Origin: JAQVOO01 sp964524755
Lineage (GTDB): Bacteria > Spirochaetota > Spirochaetia > Sphaerochaetales > Sphaerochaetaceae
Reading direction: 5' to 3'
Assembly (NCBI GenBank): GCA_964524755.1
Contig: CAZGDR010000023.1
Location: 1-31,136, forward strand
Length of the DNA stretch: 31,136 nt
The notes under the pieces were generated by a model, which saw only the letters and a program-made list of their open reading frames with translations, ran no database searches and was not told where the DNA came from. Shown one piece after another: positions 23,539 to 31,136 of the stretch. The position numbers and the translations under genes were made by a program. Every line of letters begins with the position of its first letter. Within the stretch, counting starts at the first letter, position 1.

Positions 23539-23664
23539 ATTTTACACACAATCTAGCGTACACACACGTCCTGGAATTTGTTAGATTAGGTTACATAAAT
23601 AAGTTTGCATCCCTTATAGTGATGGAGAGCTACATTTTTTGTATATTAGAAATAGGAGAAGACT

Positions 23665-24381
23665 ATGCAAATACCAACAGTTCACAATAATGCCGATTAT
23701 GGTGCTATCGCTGAAACTATTTTATTACCTGGAGACCCACTACGAGCTAAGTTCATTGCAGAAAACTTTCTTACCGATGCGGTCATGTATTCTCAAGTAC
23801 GCGGAATCCTCGGCTATACGGGACGCTATAAAGGAGAACGGGTTTCCGTACAGGGAACCGGTATGGGAGGCCCCTCTATGGGGATCTACGCCCATGAATT
23901 GATTCATGCTTATGGAGTAAAACGATTAATCCGAATAGGGTCCGCTGGAGCACTCCAAGATCATTTACAAGTGGGAGATCTTATTGGTGCCACCGCAGCT
24001 TGTTATGATACTAACTTTAGTGCTCAATGGGGAGTTCCAGGTACCATTGTCCCCGCTGGTTCATTCCAATTGCTGCAAAAGGCACACCAAAAAGCTACCG
24101 AGTTTAAACAGAAAATCCATATTGGGACAGTCTTATCGGCTGACTTGTTTTATACCCCAGGTGGAGTAGAAAGCCTTCTCCCATGGAAAAAAGCAGGTGT
24201 ACTAGCGGTTGAAATGGAAGCGGCTTCACTTTATATGACTGCCCAAGCCGCTCAGGTAGATGCTGTTTGCCTTCTTACTGTGAGTGATTTGCCTTTTAAG
24301 GGTGAAGGGATGAACTCAAAAGAGCGTGAACAATCACTCACGACAATGATCAAATTAGGTTTAGATATTGCTATTAGTTAA
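23665..24381 (+). CDS. deoD: Purine nucleoside phosphorylase, DeoD-type (paralogue 2)
   Basis: Cytosolic enzyme for phosphorolysis of purine (deoxy)ribonucleosides. The 238-residue protein follows E. coli-type DeoD closely: HNNADYGAIAETILLPGDPLRAKF at the N-terminus with phosphate-site G23-D24-P25, MGGPSMGIY at 67-75, IGSAGA at 91-96, LSADLFYTP at 157-165, VEMEAASLY at 182-190 with M184-E185, and VSD with the purine-site aspartate D208. A Shine-Dalgarno ATAGGAG precedes the ATG; a frame starting at 23639 is out of phase and is not real. The CHR transporter pair follows 66 bp later on the same strand. This is the second phosphorylase of this family in the window. Confidence 0.92.
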   Translation: MQIPTVHNNADYGAIAETILLPGDPLRAKFIAENFLTDAVMYSQVRGILGYTGRYKGERVSVQGTGMGGPSMGIYAHELIHAYGVKRLIRIGSAGALQDHLQVGDLIGATAACYDTNFSAQWGVPGTIVPAGSFQLLQKAHQKATEFKQKIHIGTVLSADLFYTPGGVESLLPWKKAGVLAVEMEAASLYMTAQAAQVDAVCLLTVSDLPFKGEGMNSKEREQSLTTMIKLGLDIAIS

Positions 24382-24447
24382 AATCACTAGCGTCCATTGT
24401 ACATGCCAATTACTCTGTGTTACAGTCGCTTAAGGAGAAATACAGTA

Positions 24448-25050
24448 ATGCCTGATACAAAGATTTCCAAGCCTGCGTTGTTTTGGAAACTATTTAGTTC
24501 AACCTTTCTTTTAAGCGCTTTCACGGTGGGTGGTGGATACGTCATTGTCCCTCTCATGCGTAAAACTTTTGTTGACAAATTGCATTGGATCGATGAAGAA
24601 GAAATGATGGACCTTATCGCTATTGCGCAGTCGGCTCCTGGACCAATAGCAGTAAACACATCAATTTTGGTGGGCTATAAAATTGCACATGTCCCCGGTG
24701 CCTTAGTTACATTGCTAGGGACCATTCTTCCTCCATTAATTATTCTTACTCTCCTCTCCTATATCTACGCTACTATAAAAGACAATCGAATTGTACAAGC
24801 TCTCTTTTATGGCATGAGTATTGGTGTGGCGGTAGTTATCCTTGATGCCGTTACGACCATGGCTAGAACAATATTTGGCAAGAAGCAAGTATTACCGATT
24901 ATCCTTATGTTCGTAGCTTTTATTGCAACATATATTCTAGAGTGGAATATCGTCTTAATAATACTTAGTAGTGCTGCAATTGGGATTGTGGCAACACTAC
25001 TTTCCATAGGCCGTAAAAAGGATTCACCAGACACCAGAGGTAAATTATGA
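24448..25050 (+). CDS. CHR (chromate-type) transporter subunit 1
   Basis: A 200-residue membrane protein of the chromate ion transporter family in its short, single-domain form. It has about five to six hydrophobic segments. Family features are FTVGGGYVIVPLM near residues 23-35 and AQSAPGPIAVN near 57-67, with the conserved PGP. The start at 24448 follows TAAGGAG by about 10 bases; an in-frame start at 24397 adds residues with no membrane or family character. It overlaps the second subunit by four bases (ATGA), so the two halves likely form a heterodimer. The physiological anion need not be chromate. Confidence 0.9.
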   Translation: MPDTKISKPALFWKLFSSTFLLSAFTVGGGYVIVPLMRKTFVDKLHWIDEEEMMDLIAIAQSAPGPIAVNTSILVGYKIAHVPGALVTLLGTILPPLIILTLLSYIYATIKDNRIVQALFYGMSIGVAVVILDAVTTMARTIFGKKQVLPIILMFVAFIATYILEWNIVLIILSSAAIGIVATLLSIGRKKDSPDTRGKL

Positions 25051-25619
25051 TTTATGTACAACTGTTATGGAGTTTCATACAAATAGGCTTATTTAGTTTT
25101 GGTGGTGGATATGCAGCCTTGCCATTAATTCAAGAGCAGGTAGTCTCTGTACATGGCTGGTTAACTATCCAAGAATTTGCTGATGTAGTGACCATTTCCC
25201 AAATGACCCCTGGTCCAATTTCCTTAAACGCTGCTTCATTTGTGGGAACTCGCCTTGGGGGCTTACCAGGAGCTATCATAGCTACCTTTGGTAATGTTCT
25301 CCCCTCGTTAATTATTGTACTCACACTCGCTTGGTTCTACTTCCGTTATCGTAGCCTCAAGGTGATGCAAGGTGTATTATATGGCTTACGACCAGCAGTT
25401 GTAGCTTTGATTGCTTCAGCAGGATTATCAATTCTTTTTCTTGCGTTGTTTGGTCAGTCAACCCTCCCCTCTTCTTTGGCTAAAATTTCATGGTTAGCTG
25501 TAATAATGTTTATCTTAGGTTTTATTTACGTCAGAATAAAAAAAGTAAATCCAATAATTATTATTGCATCTTCAGGATTAATCACGGTCACTCTGACCTT
25601 AATTGGGGTTCAATTTTAA
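25047..25619 (+). CDS. CHR (chromate-type) transporter subunit 2
   Basis: The partner half of the split CHR transporter, 190 residues and strongly hydrophobic. The family motifs recur: FSFGGGYAALPLIQ near residues 13-26 and SQMTPGPISLN near 50-60, then GNVLPSLIIVLTLAW. The ATG overlaps the stop of subunit 1. The convergent radical SAM gene lies 48 bp beyond its stop. The substrate is inferred from the family only. Confidence 0.9.
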   Translation: MIYVQLLWSFIQIGLFSFGGGYAALPLIQEQVVSVHGWLTIQEFADVVTISQMTPGPISLNAASFVGTRLGGLPGAIIATFGNVLPSLIIVLTLAWFYFRYRSLKVMQGVLYGLRPAVVALIASAGLSILFLALFGQSTLPSSLAKISWLAVIMFILGFIYVRIKKVNPIIIIASSGLITVTLTLIGVQF

Positions 25620-25667
25620 AAAGTAACACTATTTGAGATGGTACTCTATTGGACAATGCCAAACGTA

Positions 25668-26798
25668 TTACCGAGGAAGGTTATAGATTAACTCCTTGAA
25701 TCTTTCATCAGCATACGCAAAAAACATCTTGATAGATTCGCAAAAAGGATTAAATCGTTTTGTAGCTGGATTACGCAAACGGTCCTTTGGACACCCCCCA
25801 TAACAGAAGGAAAGCCATGGACAACGCAGACATGTATTGTTCAGTTTAGATTTGACTTCTCCAAATAGAGTCTGTCTTTTACTATTCAGCATAGATTCAA
25901 GAGATTGTTCAGTGTGGAGAGAGCCCAACTTCCATGTATCTTCAACAAAAAAATCACAAGAATATACATCCCCAGTGTGTTCCACTACTAGGTATTCTCC
26001 GCAAGTTTTCTGCATGGTACACTCAGAGGCCTTTTGCCCCAAATAGATCGCCCCATACGAATCAAATTGTCTAATAGAGGTAGTGGGCCGACCAGCAACA
26101 AAGTCCTGAGACCATAAATCAAACATATCACAGAGAAACTTTCCATACGATGCGGCAGAAACAGAGTAATCGGCGACTTCACGTGGATTTTCCTCCGACA
26201 TCTCCATAATTGGAATGAATTGCATGTAGGTAAAACCAAGTTTCTTCAAATAAGTATAAATTTCTTCGGCTTGAAAAGCGCTAGACTCTGTTACAACTGT
26301 TAAGGCATTGACTGCCACTTCAGAGTCAAGCATGAGTCGAGCTGCTGCCTCTACTTGAGCATGCGACCCACCTCCTCCTCTTCGTATTCGGTATGCATCA
26401 TGAATATGCTGGGGTCCGTCCAAAGAGACTCCTACCAGAAAGGCATATTGTTTAAAAAACGTAATCCATGCTTCATCTATTAGCATACCATTTGTTTGTA
26501 TACTATTAGAAACGCGCATCCCATTGCCATATTTTTTTTGTAATTCGATTGCCCTTTGATAAAACTCTAGCCCCATGAGGGTTGGCTCACCACCTTGCCA
26601 ACCAAAAGCCATTTGTTGACCAGGTCTATGTAAGCTTTTCCGGATAAGCAGATCAAGTGTTTCATCATCCATTCGGTGTGGTTTACCCCTACCAAAATAT
26701 TCTTCCTTCCTCGTATAGAAACAATAAGAACAGGCGAGGTTACAATCAGGACCAGAAGGCTTCACAAGGATAAAGGATAAAGGTTTCTTCAGTTGCAT
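25668..26798 (-). CDS. Anaerobic sulfatase-maturating-type radical SAM/SPASM enzyme
   Basis: Predicted iron-sulfur enzyme that oxidises an active-site Cys or Ser of a sulfatase to formylglycine under anoxic conditions. The 376-residue protein has the radical SAM motif C19-x3-C23-x2-C26 in CNLACSYCFY and GWQGGEPTL at 66-74. The C-terminal SPASM domain has eight cysteines (260, 266, 281, 323, 326, 332, 336, 353) at spacings like those of characterised anSME, and an aspartate (D282) follows C281 as in those enzymes. All cluster ligands seem intact. No sulfatase gene is in the window, so the substrate is elsewhere or is a different peptide. The start has no Shine-Dalgarno and sits next to a -10 element, which suggests a leaderless mRNA. 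Confidence 0.88.
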   Translation of the reverse strand: MQLKKPLSFILVKPSGPDCNLACSYCFYTRKEEYFGRGKPHRMDDETLDLLIRKSLHRPGQQMAFGWQGGEPTLMGLEFYQRAIELQKKYGNGMRVSNSIQTNGMLIDEAWITFFKQYAFLVGVSLDGPQHIHDAYRIRRGGGGSHAQVEAAARLMLDSEVAVNALTVVTESSAFQAEEIYTYLKKLGFTYMQFIPIMEMSEENPREVADYSVSAASYGKFLCDMFDLWSQDFVAGRPTTSIRQFDSYGAIYLGQKASECTMQKTCGEYLVVEHTGDVYSCDFFVEDTWKLGSLHTEQSLESMLNSKRQTLFGEVKSKLNNTCLRCPWLSFCYGGCPKDRLRNPATKRFNPFCESIKMFFAYADERFKELIYNLPR

Positions 26799-26804
26799 AT
26801 AAGT

Positions 26805-26833
26805 AGTATATAATTACCCTAAAGATGTTGCAA
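26805..26833 (-). promoter_or_regulatory. Promoter giving a leaderless mRNA for the radical SAM gene
   Basis: On the minus strand TTGCAA (26833-26828), a 17-bp spacer and TATACT (26810-26805) are followed after only six bases by the ATG at 26798. Transcription would then begin at or next to the A of the start codon, and there is indeed no Shine-Dalgarno sequence. Confidence 0.55.
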
Positions 26834-26889
26834 TCAAGCTTTAGCGCATCTTTACACAACCCTTAAGATTTTATTTTCCCAATTCCAAT

Positions 26890-26910
26890 CGTAAGATCAT
26901 TAATCTTACG
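26890..26910. promoter_or_regulatory. Perfect 21-bp inverted repeat between divergent genes
   Basis: CGTAAGAT-CATTA-ATCTTACG has 8-bp perfect arms. It lies about 57 bp upstream of the radical SAM -35 element and about 107 bp before the SDR start. No T run follows on either strand. It looks like an operator for a dimeric repressor serving one or both genes. Confidence 0.5.
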
Positions 26911-27016
26911 TCTTCTATAACACCATAGTTACAAGACAATTCAGATGGGATACAGTCTTTTTCCAATAAATGATAGAATACGCTTTGATTGTGTTAATTA
27001 AGGAGGCCCATAAATT

Positions 27017-27754
27017 ATGGATACAGCGACTACAGAGATTAAAAAAGCCCTAATAACCGGTGGCTCAAGAGGTATCGGATTTCATATTGCTGAAAAACTC
27101 TCAAAAAACGGTATTGATATTTGTATTGCAGGCAGAAACAAGGAACATCTAGAACAGGCACAAGAGAAACTGCTTCAATCTCCCAACTGCGGAGAAGTAT
27201 ATATCATCCAAATAAATTTGGAAAAACCGGAAGCTCCCGAAGAATTAATTCAAAAAGCAGGCGAAAAACTAGGCAGTATTGACTTACTCGTCAATAATGC
27301 TGGAATTTCCTTAAACTTACCCCTCGAGAAAACAAGCCTTCAAGAGTGGGATAAAATTATGAATATTAATGCAAGGGCACCCTATTTTCTTTGCCAGAAT
27401 GCCCTCCCTTGGTTGCGCAAATCGGCGGCACCGACCATTATTCAAATGGCATCGGTGGTTGGACATACCGGTTACGAATTACAAAGCGCATATGTGGCGT
27501 CCAAACATGCTCTATTAGGCTTTACCAAAGCTTTTGCCAAAGAGGTGCAATTAGAAGACATTCGAATATATACAATCTCTCCTGGAGGAGTTGCCACTGA
27601 GATGATTGACTCTGTAAGGCCTGATATAGACCAAGAAGACTTAATCAACCCAACTGAAATTTCTGATCTTGTGTGGTATATCATTACCCATCGCGGTAGT
27701 GCGATGATAGATCAGTTTATGCTTAGGAGAAGTAGCAAGACGGCTTGGTCCTAA
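27017..27754 (+). CDS. SDR-family NAD(P)-dependent oxidoreductase
   Basis: Classical short-chain dehydrogenase/reductase of 245 residues. The Rossmann dinucleotide motif TGGSRGIG is at 14-21, NNAG at 93-96, and the catalytic triad is S146, Y159 and K163 in SAYVASKHALLGF. PGGVATEM follows, as expected after the active site. The arginine in the glycine motif and R40 after the second strand suggest NADP(H). AAGGAGG lies about 10 bases before the ATG. It resembles FabG-like or sugar/alcohol SDRs, but the substrate cannot be named. It is divergent from the radical SAM gene and convergent with the unknown 593-residue gene. Confidence 0.9.
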   Translation: MDTATTEIKKALITGGSRGIGFHIAEKLSKNGIDICIAGRNKEHLEQAQEKLLQSPNCGEVYIIQINLEKPEAPEELIQKAGEKLGSIDLLVNNAGISLNLPLEKTSLQEWDKIMNINARAPYFLCQNALPWLRKSAAPTIIQMASVVGHTGYELQSAYVASKHALLGFTKAFAKEVQLEDIRIYTISPGGVATEMIDSVRPDIDQEDLINPTEISDLVWYIITHRGSAMIDQFMLRRSSKTAWS

Positions 27755-27947
27755 CAACTGAGCTCGGCTTTTTGAATGTTTTTCTATACCATCTCTCTTC
27801 TTAATCCATGATAACAGTTTTGTCTGTACCCTCGAGTAGTAATAATTGACCCTCAGAATTGGCAATCCCCTTTCAGTTATTCTAAATCGACACACAGCAG
27901 ATGAGCACTATCCTACATTGAAGAGTGTGTGATAGGAAGCTTTGAAT

Positions 27948-29729
27948 CTATTCTTTAATTGCCGAAAACATACTGTAGAAGGCTTCTGTTGCTTTTATCG
28001 TGTAAGTACCCTTTTTTATAGCCGCGGCTCTGGGACGAGAAGAAAGCGTGCAGAGACCTCGATTACACAGTATCCTTTTGATGAACTCGCTGAACTCCTG
28101 AATGAAGTCCTCAGGCTCCGGATAGAGTCGCCCAATAGGGCGAGGGAATAACTTGAGTATTTCTAGTGCATAACTACGGGCAGGAACCCACTCTCTCCCC
28201 TTATGATAAAAAATCCAATAAAAAGAGTTCATCAGGAAATAGGAGAGATCGTAATCGAAGTAATCGAAAAACATGTTTTCCACATACTCACACAACCCCT
28301 CCTCTTCAATCTCATCGGTATATTCCCCGCCAGTGAGTGCTTGAAACTGATGGCGTGTCTCTCTATCATCTTGGAGTTCAAAGAGATCTGAATCGCATAA
28401 GTCTGAGCTAAAGAGACGCAGAGTTGCAGGAGGTGGTACTGGCCAGCCAGAAAGTTCAAACACTTCGTCTTCTGGTGCTACGTTAAAAGGGGGTGCCATT
28501 TGTTTATACTGCTTTTCTACTGCTTTAATAATCGCAGTTGCATCTTCTATAGGTATGCCCTCTTTTTTGCAAAAAGCTTCTAAGTCAAAAGACTTTCCTT
28601 TATTTTTAGCCTCCATATAATGTTGCAAAAGCAAGTTAGGCTTCTCCAAACTTTCATTTTCCTCATCAGCTTCTGTCGTTAAATTCTGTAAATCATTGAA
28701 TTTAGCCCAAGGGACAGGGAGCCCAAGTTCCTCTAATAGCATGAAAAGACTCATTGAAATAGCAACAGTTGGTTGCTCGGGTAACACAAGTTCTGGATAG
28801 GAGCGCTCCAGTAGAGCTGCAAACAGGGCATATGAAGCCTCCGTGTTGGTTTGCAGTCCCATTTCACCAGTTGAGTTATCTCTGTATAGCGTTGCTCCCA
28901 TTGTAGGAAAATCATCAATGAGCAATTCAGCATGAGGAACACCTGACATACTTTCATCCGGTTCTGTAAGATAGAATTTTTCTTTAGTGCCTAATTCTCC
29001 AATTTCCCATGTACCACCGAGGCGCGAGATATCGAAATCAGGAAGGGTAAATGCATGCCAAACATATTTCAAGTCGTGCCCTCGATGTATGACAAAAGGT
29101 AATGTTGAGATTTCATCCAACACGAAGAACTTACTGTAGTGGTTGTTGATGACCGTAGTTAAACTAGCTTCAGGCTCAAAAAGAAAACAATAGAAAAGTA
29201 AATCTGAGGCAGTGAGAGCATTGAACCTGAGTATTCCTGCAGTTTGTAAACATTCCCCATTGGGAAGCATCAGGCAAAGATAGTGTTTATTGCGCGTGGT
29301 TCTATCTTTTTGCATCTTGCTGATACCCGGCGAATATAAGAGGTGGGTCTCTTTGGTTAACAAATCTTCAATCTGTAAAAACTGGTCTTTTAATATCTCG
29401 TTGACGCTAAAAAAACACCAGAAGGCTGGCTGTTTCTGCCAGAAAGAGAGGGCCTGTTTAGCTTTTGTGGTTAAATGAACTTCATTTTTGACATACAACT
29501 GTTGCATAATCTTAGGGTCAGTAAGCGCAAGCGAGAGCAGGTAATTCCCTGCACTTTGGCTACCGTATCCTTCAGGATAACGACCGTCGTCATCTATCGA
29601 GAGTATTTCCCGCAATGGTTTCTTTAGTTGAGACTTCTCTCTCCCCCAATCCATAATTAGGTGTTCAACTCCATCAAACCCACTATTGAATCTCTGGCAA
29701 ACTTCTTTGATCTCTTTATAGTTATTCAT
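27948..29729 (-). CDS. Hypothetical protein, 593 residues, family not recognised
   Basis: A long open frame with no stop and normal-looking composition, so a real gene is likely. I see no signal peptide, no transmembrane helix and no motif of a known enzyme. The protein is acidic and rich in aromatic residues, with an N-terminal half that looks mixed alpha/beta. A glutamate-rich linker (about 345-360, TEADEENESLEKP) precedes a helical part reading AFCKKEGIPIEDATAIIKAVEKQ, then PPFNVAPEDEVFELSGWPVPPP, and an aromatic acidic stretch (VENMFFDYFDYDLSYFLMNS). The N-terminus (IKEVCQRFNSGFDGVEHLIMDWG) is helical. The Shine-Dalgarno is weak (AGAGG). It stands alone: SDR convergent on one side and DUF362 divergent on the other. 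It could be a lineage-restricted cytosolic protein. Confidence 0.75.
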   Translation of the reverse strand: MNNYKEIKEVCQRFNSGFDGVEHLIMDWGREKSQLKKPLREILSIDDDGRYPEGYGSQSAGNYLLSLALTDPKIMQQLYVKNEVHLTTKAKQALSFWQKQPAFWCFFSVNEILKDQFLQIEDLLTKETHLLYSPGISKMQKDRTTRNKHYLCLMLPNGECLQTAGILRFNALTASDLLFYCFLFEPEASLTTVINNHYSKFFVLDEISTLPFVIHRGHDLKYVWHAFTLPDFDISRLGGTWEIGELGTKEKFYLTEPDESMSGVPHAELLIDDFPTMGATLYRDNSTGEMGLQTNTEASYALFAALLERSYPELVLPEQPTVAISMSLFMLLEELGLPVPWAKFNDLQNLTTEADEENESLEKPNLLLQHYMEAKNKGKSFDLEAFCKKEGIPIEDATAIIKAVEKQYKQMAPPFNVAPEDEVFELSGWPVPPPATLRLFSSDLCDSDLFELQDDRETRHQFQALTGGEYTDEIEEEGLCEYVENMFFDYFDYDLSYFLMNSFYWIFYHKGREWVPARSYALEILKLFPRPIGRLYPEPEDFIQEFSEFIKRILCNRGLCTLSSRPRAAAIKKGTYTIKATEAFYSMFSAIKE

Positions 29730-29956
29730 ACCTCTACTCTACAGGACTTAGAAAAAAATGAAATACTAAAAATACATAAATCCCTATTTTTTTAACAAAA
29801 TTGGCAATAACATACATAAAATACCATCATACCCTTTATTGTTATGGAGCCGCTGATACTACTATTCACTATCGCTACTCAATTGCTCTGGCAATAGAAC
29901 GGTTGCATCCCAACAATAGTTTAGGTAGCACACCGCCTGCCCTGTAAAGATTGCCT

Positions 29957-29985
29957 TTGTATAAAACACTTTTTCCATCTACAAT
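29957..29985 (+). promoter_or_regulatory. Promoter of the DUF362 gene
   Basis: TTGTAT (29957-29962), a 17-bp spacer and TACAAT (29980-29985) form a plausible promoter. Transcription would start near 29992, immediately before the AAGGAG Shine-Dalgarno at 29994-29999, so the leader is very short. It also argues against the longer frame opening at 29951. Confidence 0.5.
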
Positions 29986-30004
29986 AATTCTACAAGGAGT
30001 TATG

Positions 30005-31099
30005 ATGCAACCACATGAAATTATAATGATATACGGATCAAATCCTTTTGAGATGACTACTAAGTTACTAGAACAGTGCGATATAATCTCTTCAGTCCCC
30101 AAAACAGCCTCGATTGTATTGAAACCCAATCTGGTTGTAGCCTCCCCTCCAGAAAATGGAGCTACGACCCACCCTGAAATTGTAGAAGCTATCATTATCT
30201 ACTTGCGCAACAATGGATATAAGCATATTAGTATTGTCGAGAGTTCTTGGGTAGGCGAAAGTACTGCACGAGCTTTCAAAGCGCATGGGTATGACAAATT
30301 CGTCAAAGAGCATGGGGTAACATTAGTCGATGTTAAAAAAGATCGTTATGAGGCTATCACAATGCATGGATTCCCTATAGAAATATCTAAAACCATCCTC
30401 GATGCTGATTATCTTATAAATCTACCAGTGTTGAAAGGCCACTGCCAAACAACCATTACTTGTGCTTTAAAAAATATGAAAGGCTGTATCTCTGATCCGA
30501 GTAAACGACAATTTCATACTTGGGGCTTACACAAGCCTATCGCTGCGCTCAATGCAATTCGTAAAGCAGATCTCGTCATCGTTGATAGCATCAATGGGGA
30601 TCTTGATTTTGAAGAGGGAGGCAATCCCGTCCAAACAAACCGGATGTTTGCTGGCCTCGATAGTGTCCTCATTGATACCTTCGGCGCTAGTTTGATGGGG
30701 TATTCTGTACACGAGATTCCTTACCTCACCCAAGCCGAGAATTATGGGGTCGGGACAACCGATTTATTTAAACTAAATTACCGGACACTGAATAAAGATC
30801 TGCCTGCTGAAAGTTATACACCGAGTGGCCGTGTAGAAAAACTAGCTACCTATACTGCTCCGCTGTCTGCTTGCAGCGCTTGTTATGGAAATCTCATCCA
30901 TGCTCTAGGACGTCTAGAAGAACAAGGTCTTTTAGGCCATCTAAAGCACAAAATTCATATTGGCCAAGGGTATAAGGCAAAAAGTGGTGACAACATCGGT
31001 GTGGGAGTTTGTACAAAAGGTCTCGCTAACTCTCTAGCTGGGTGCCCTCCTAAGGCCCTCGATATGCTCCAGTTTATCAAAAACAACCTCAAAAACTAA
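30005..31099 (+). CDS. DUF362 domain-containing protein
   Basis: A 364-residue cytosolic protein of the DUF362 family, whose biochemical function is not well established; some members carry ferredoxin-like domains. Family features seen are VLKPNLVVASPPENGATTHPE near the N-terminus, IVESSWVGESTARAF, LINLPVLKGHCQTTITCALKNMKG in the middle and VDSINGDLDFEEGGNPV. The C-terminal part has SACSACYGN and VGVCTKGLANSLAGCPP, cysteines that might bind a metal or cluster, but there is no complete ferredoxin motif. The ATG at 30005 is five bases after AAGGAG; the ATG at 30002 is an equal reading but sits too close. It is divergent from the unknown 593-residue gene. Confidence 0.85.
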   Translation: MQPHEIIMIYGSNPFEMTTKLLEQCDIISSVPKTASIVLKPNLVVASPPENGATTHPEIVEAIIIYLRNNGYKHISIVESSWVGESTARAFKAHGYDKFVKEHGVTLVDVKKDRYEAITMHGFPIEISKTILDADYLINLPVLKGHCQTTITCALKNMKGCISDPSKRQFHTWGLHKPIAALNAIRKADLVIVDSINGDLDFEEGGNPVQTNRMFAGLDSVLIDTFGASLMGYSVHEIPYLTQAENYGVGTTDLFKLNYRTLNKDLPAESYTPSGRVEKLATYTAPLSACSACYGNLIHALGRLEEQGLLGHLKHKIHIGQGYKAKSGDNIGVGVCTKGLANSLAGCPPKALDMLQFIKNNLKN

Positions 31100-31136
31100 C
31101 CCAACTCTCCTTATATCCTCCTAGTGAAATCTTTTT

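Larger units (their letters stand above)
23133..23664. other. Divergent intergenic region between sugar ABC operon and phosphorylase
   Basis: No convincing gene is seen in this 532-bp AT-rich gap. It holds the TGTGATCACA palindrome (23157-23166) near the sugar operon, a minus-strand TATAAT at 23236-23231 without a clear -35, an AGTATA-N9-TATACT repeat (23354-23374), and a promoter for the phosphorylase (23511-23538). The phosphorylase leader of about 120 bases does not match the purine riboswitch pattern as far as I can see. Confidence 0.5.

Noticed and set aside
23545..23664. Purine riboswitch in the deoD leader
   Set aside because: The leader is long enough, but I cannot find the conserved junction sequences or the paired loops of that class.
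198..29895. Recurrent ATTGC-N3/4-GCAAT repeats at 198-212, 20573-20589 and 29882-29895
   Set aside because: The arms are only 5-7 bp, the flanks differ and the contexts differ, so chance in AT-rich DNA is the simpler explanation; a genome-wide count would settle it.

Overview
The window is an AT-rich bacterial chromosome segment with tightly packed operons. The organism is most likely a spirochaete of the Sphaerochaeta/Treponema kind. This is inferred from the two transporter binding proteins, whose signal peptides end in small Gly/Ala/Glu stretches (…FAGGAAE, …FAAGAGE) and lack a lipobox cysteine, and from the nucleoside and sugar ABC systems and anaerobe-type enzymes. It is not proven. I saw no rRNA, tRNA, CRISPR array, insertion sequence or phage gene.

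Layout. (1) 333-2833: arginine deiminase followed by an archaeal-type ornithine cyclodeaminase (LOR/SDH, TIGR00300 family), an arginine/ornithine-to-proline theme. (2) 3011-7803: a signalling locus. A 1054-residue membrane histidine kinase carries a C-terminal GNAT domain of the FeeM (N-acyl amino acid synthase-like) type. It is divergent from a membrane methyltransferase-like protein that overlaps a response regulator with an HD-GYP (c-di-GMP phosphodiesterase) output. (3) 7850-10622, minus strand: a translationally coupled metal operon of HMA metallochaperone, P1B-type ATPase with a CPG rather than CPC motif, and a Crp/Fnr-family regulator. A perfect TTGA-N6-TCAA palindrome lies upstream and fits the regulator's E-x-x-S-R recognition helix. 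(4) 11078-17192: nucleoside uptake and salvage operon, with BMP-family binding protein, ATPase, two permeases, DeoD-type phosphorylase and nitroreductase; a nucleoside hydrolase converges on it. (5) 18453-23132: a SorC-family regulator facing an RbsA/RbsC/RbsB-like sugar ABC operon. (6) 23665-25619: a second DeoD-type phosphorylase and a split pair of CHR (chromate-type) transporters. (7) 25668-31099: an anaerobic sulfatase-maturase-type radical SAM enzyme, an SDR oxidoreductase, a 593-residue protein I do not recognise, and a DUF362 protein.

Working together: regions 4 to 6 look like scavenging of nucleosides and a pentose-like sugar. Imported nucleosides would be split by phosphorylases or the hydrolase, and ribose-type sugar may enter by the second ABC system. 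Region 1 would draw nitrogen, and possibly ATP, from arginine.

The most unusual item is the kinase-acyltransferase fusion at 4639-7803. It could be a single polypeptide that both senses a signal and makes an acylated small molecule, beside a c-di-GMP-degrading response regulator. The next most useful items are the regulator/operator match in the metal operon and several perfect inverted repeats in intergenic regions.
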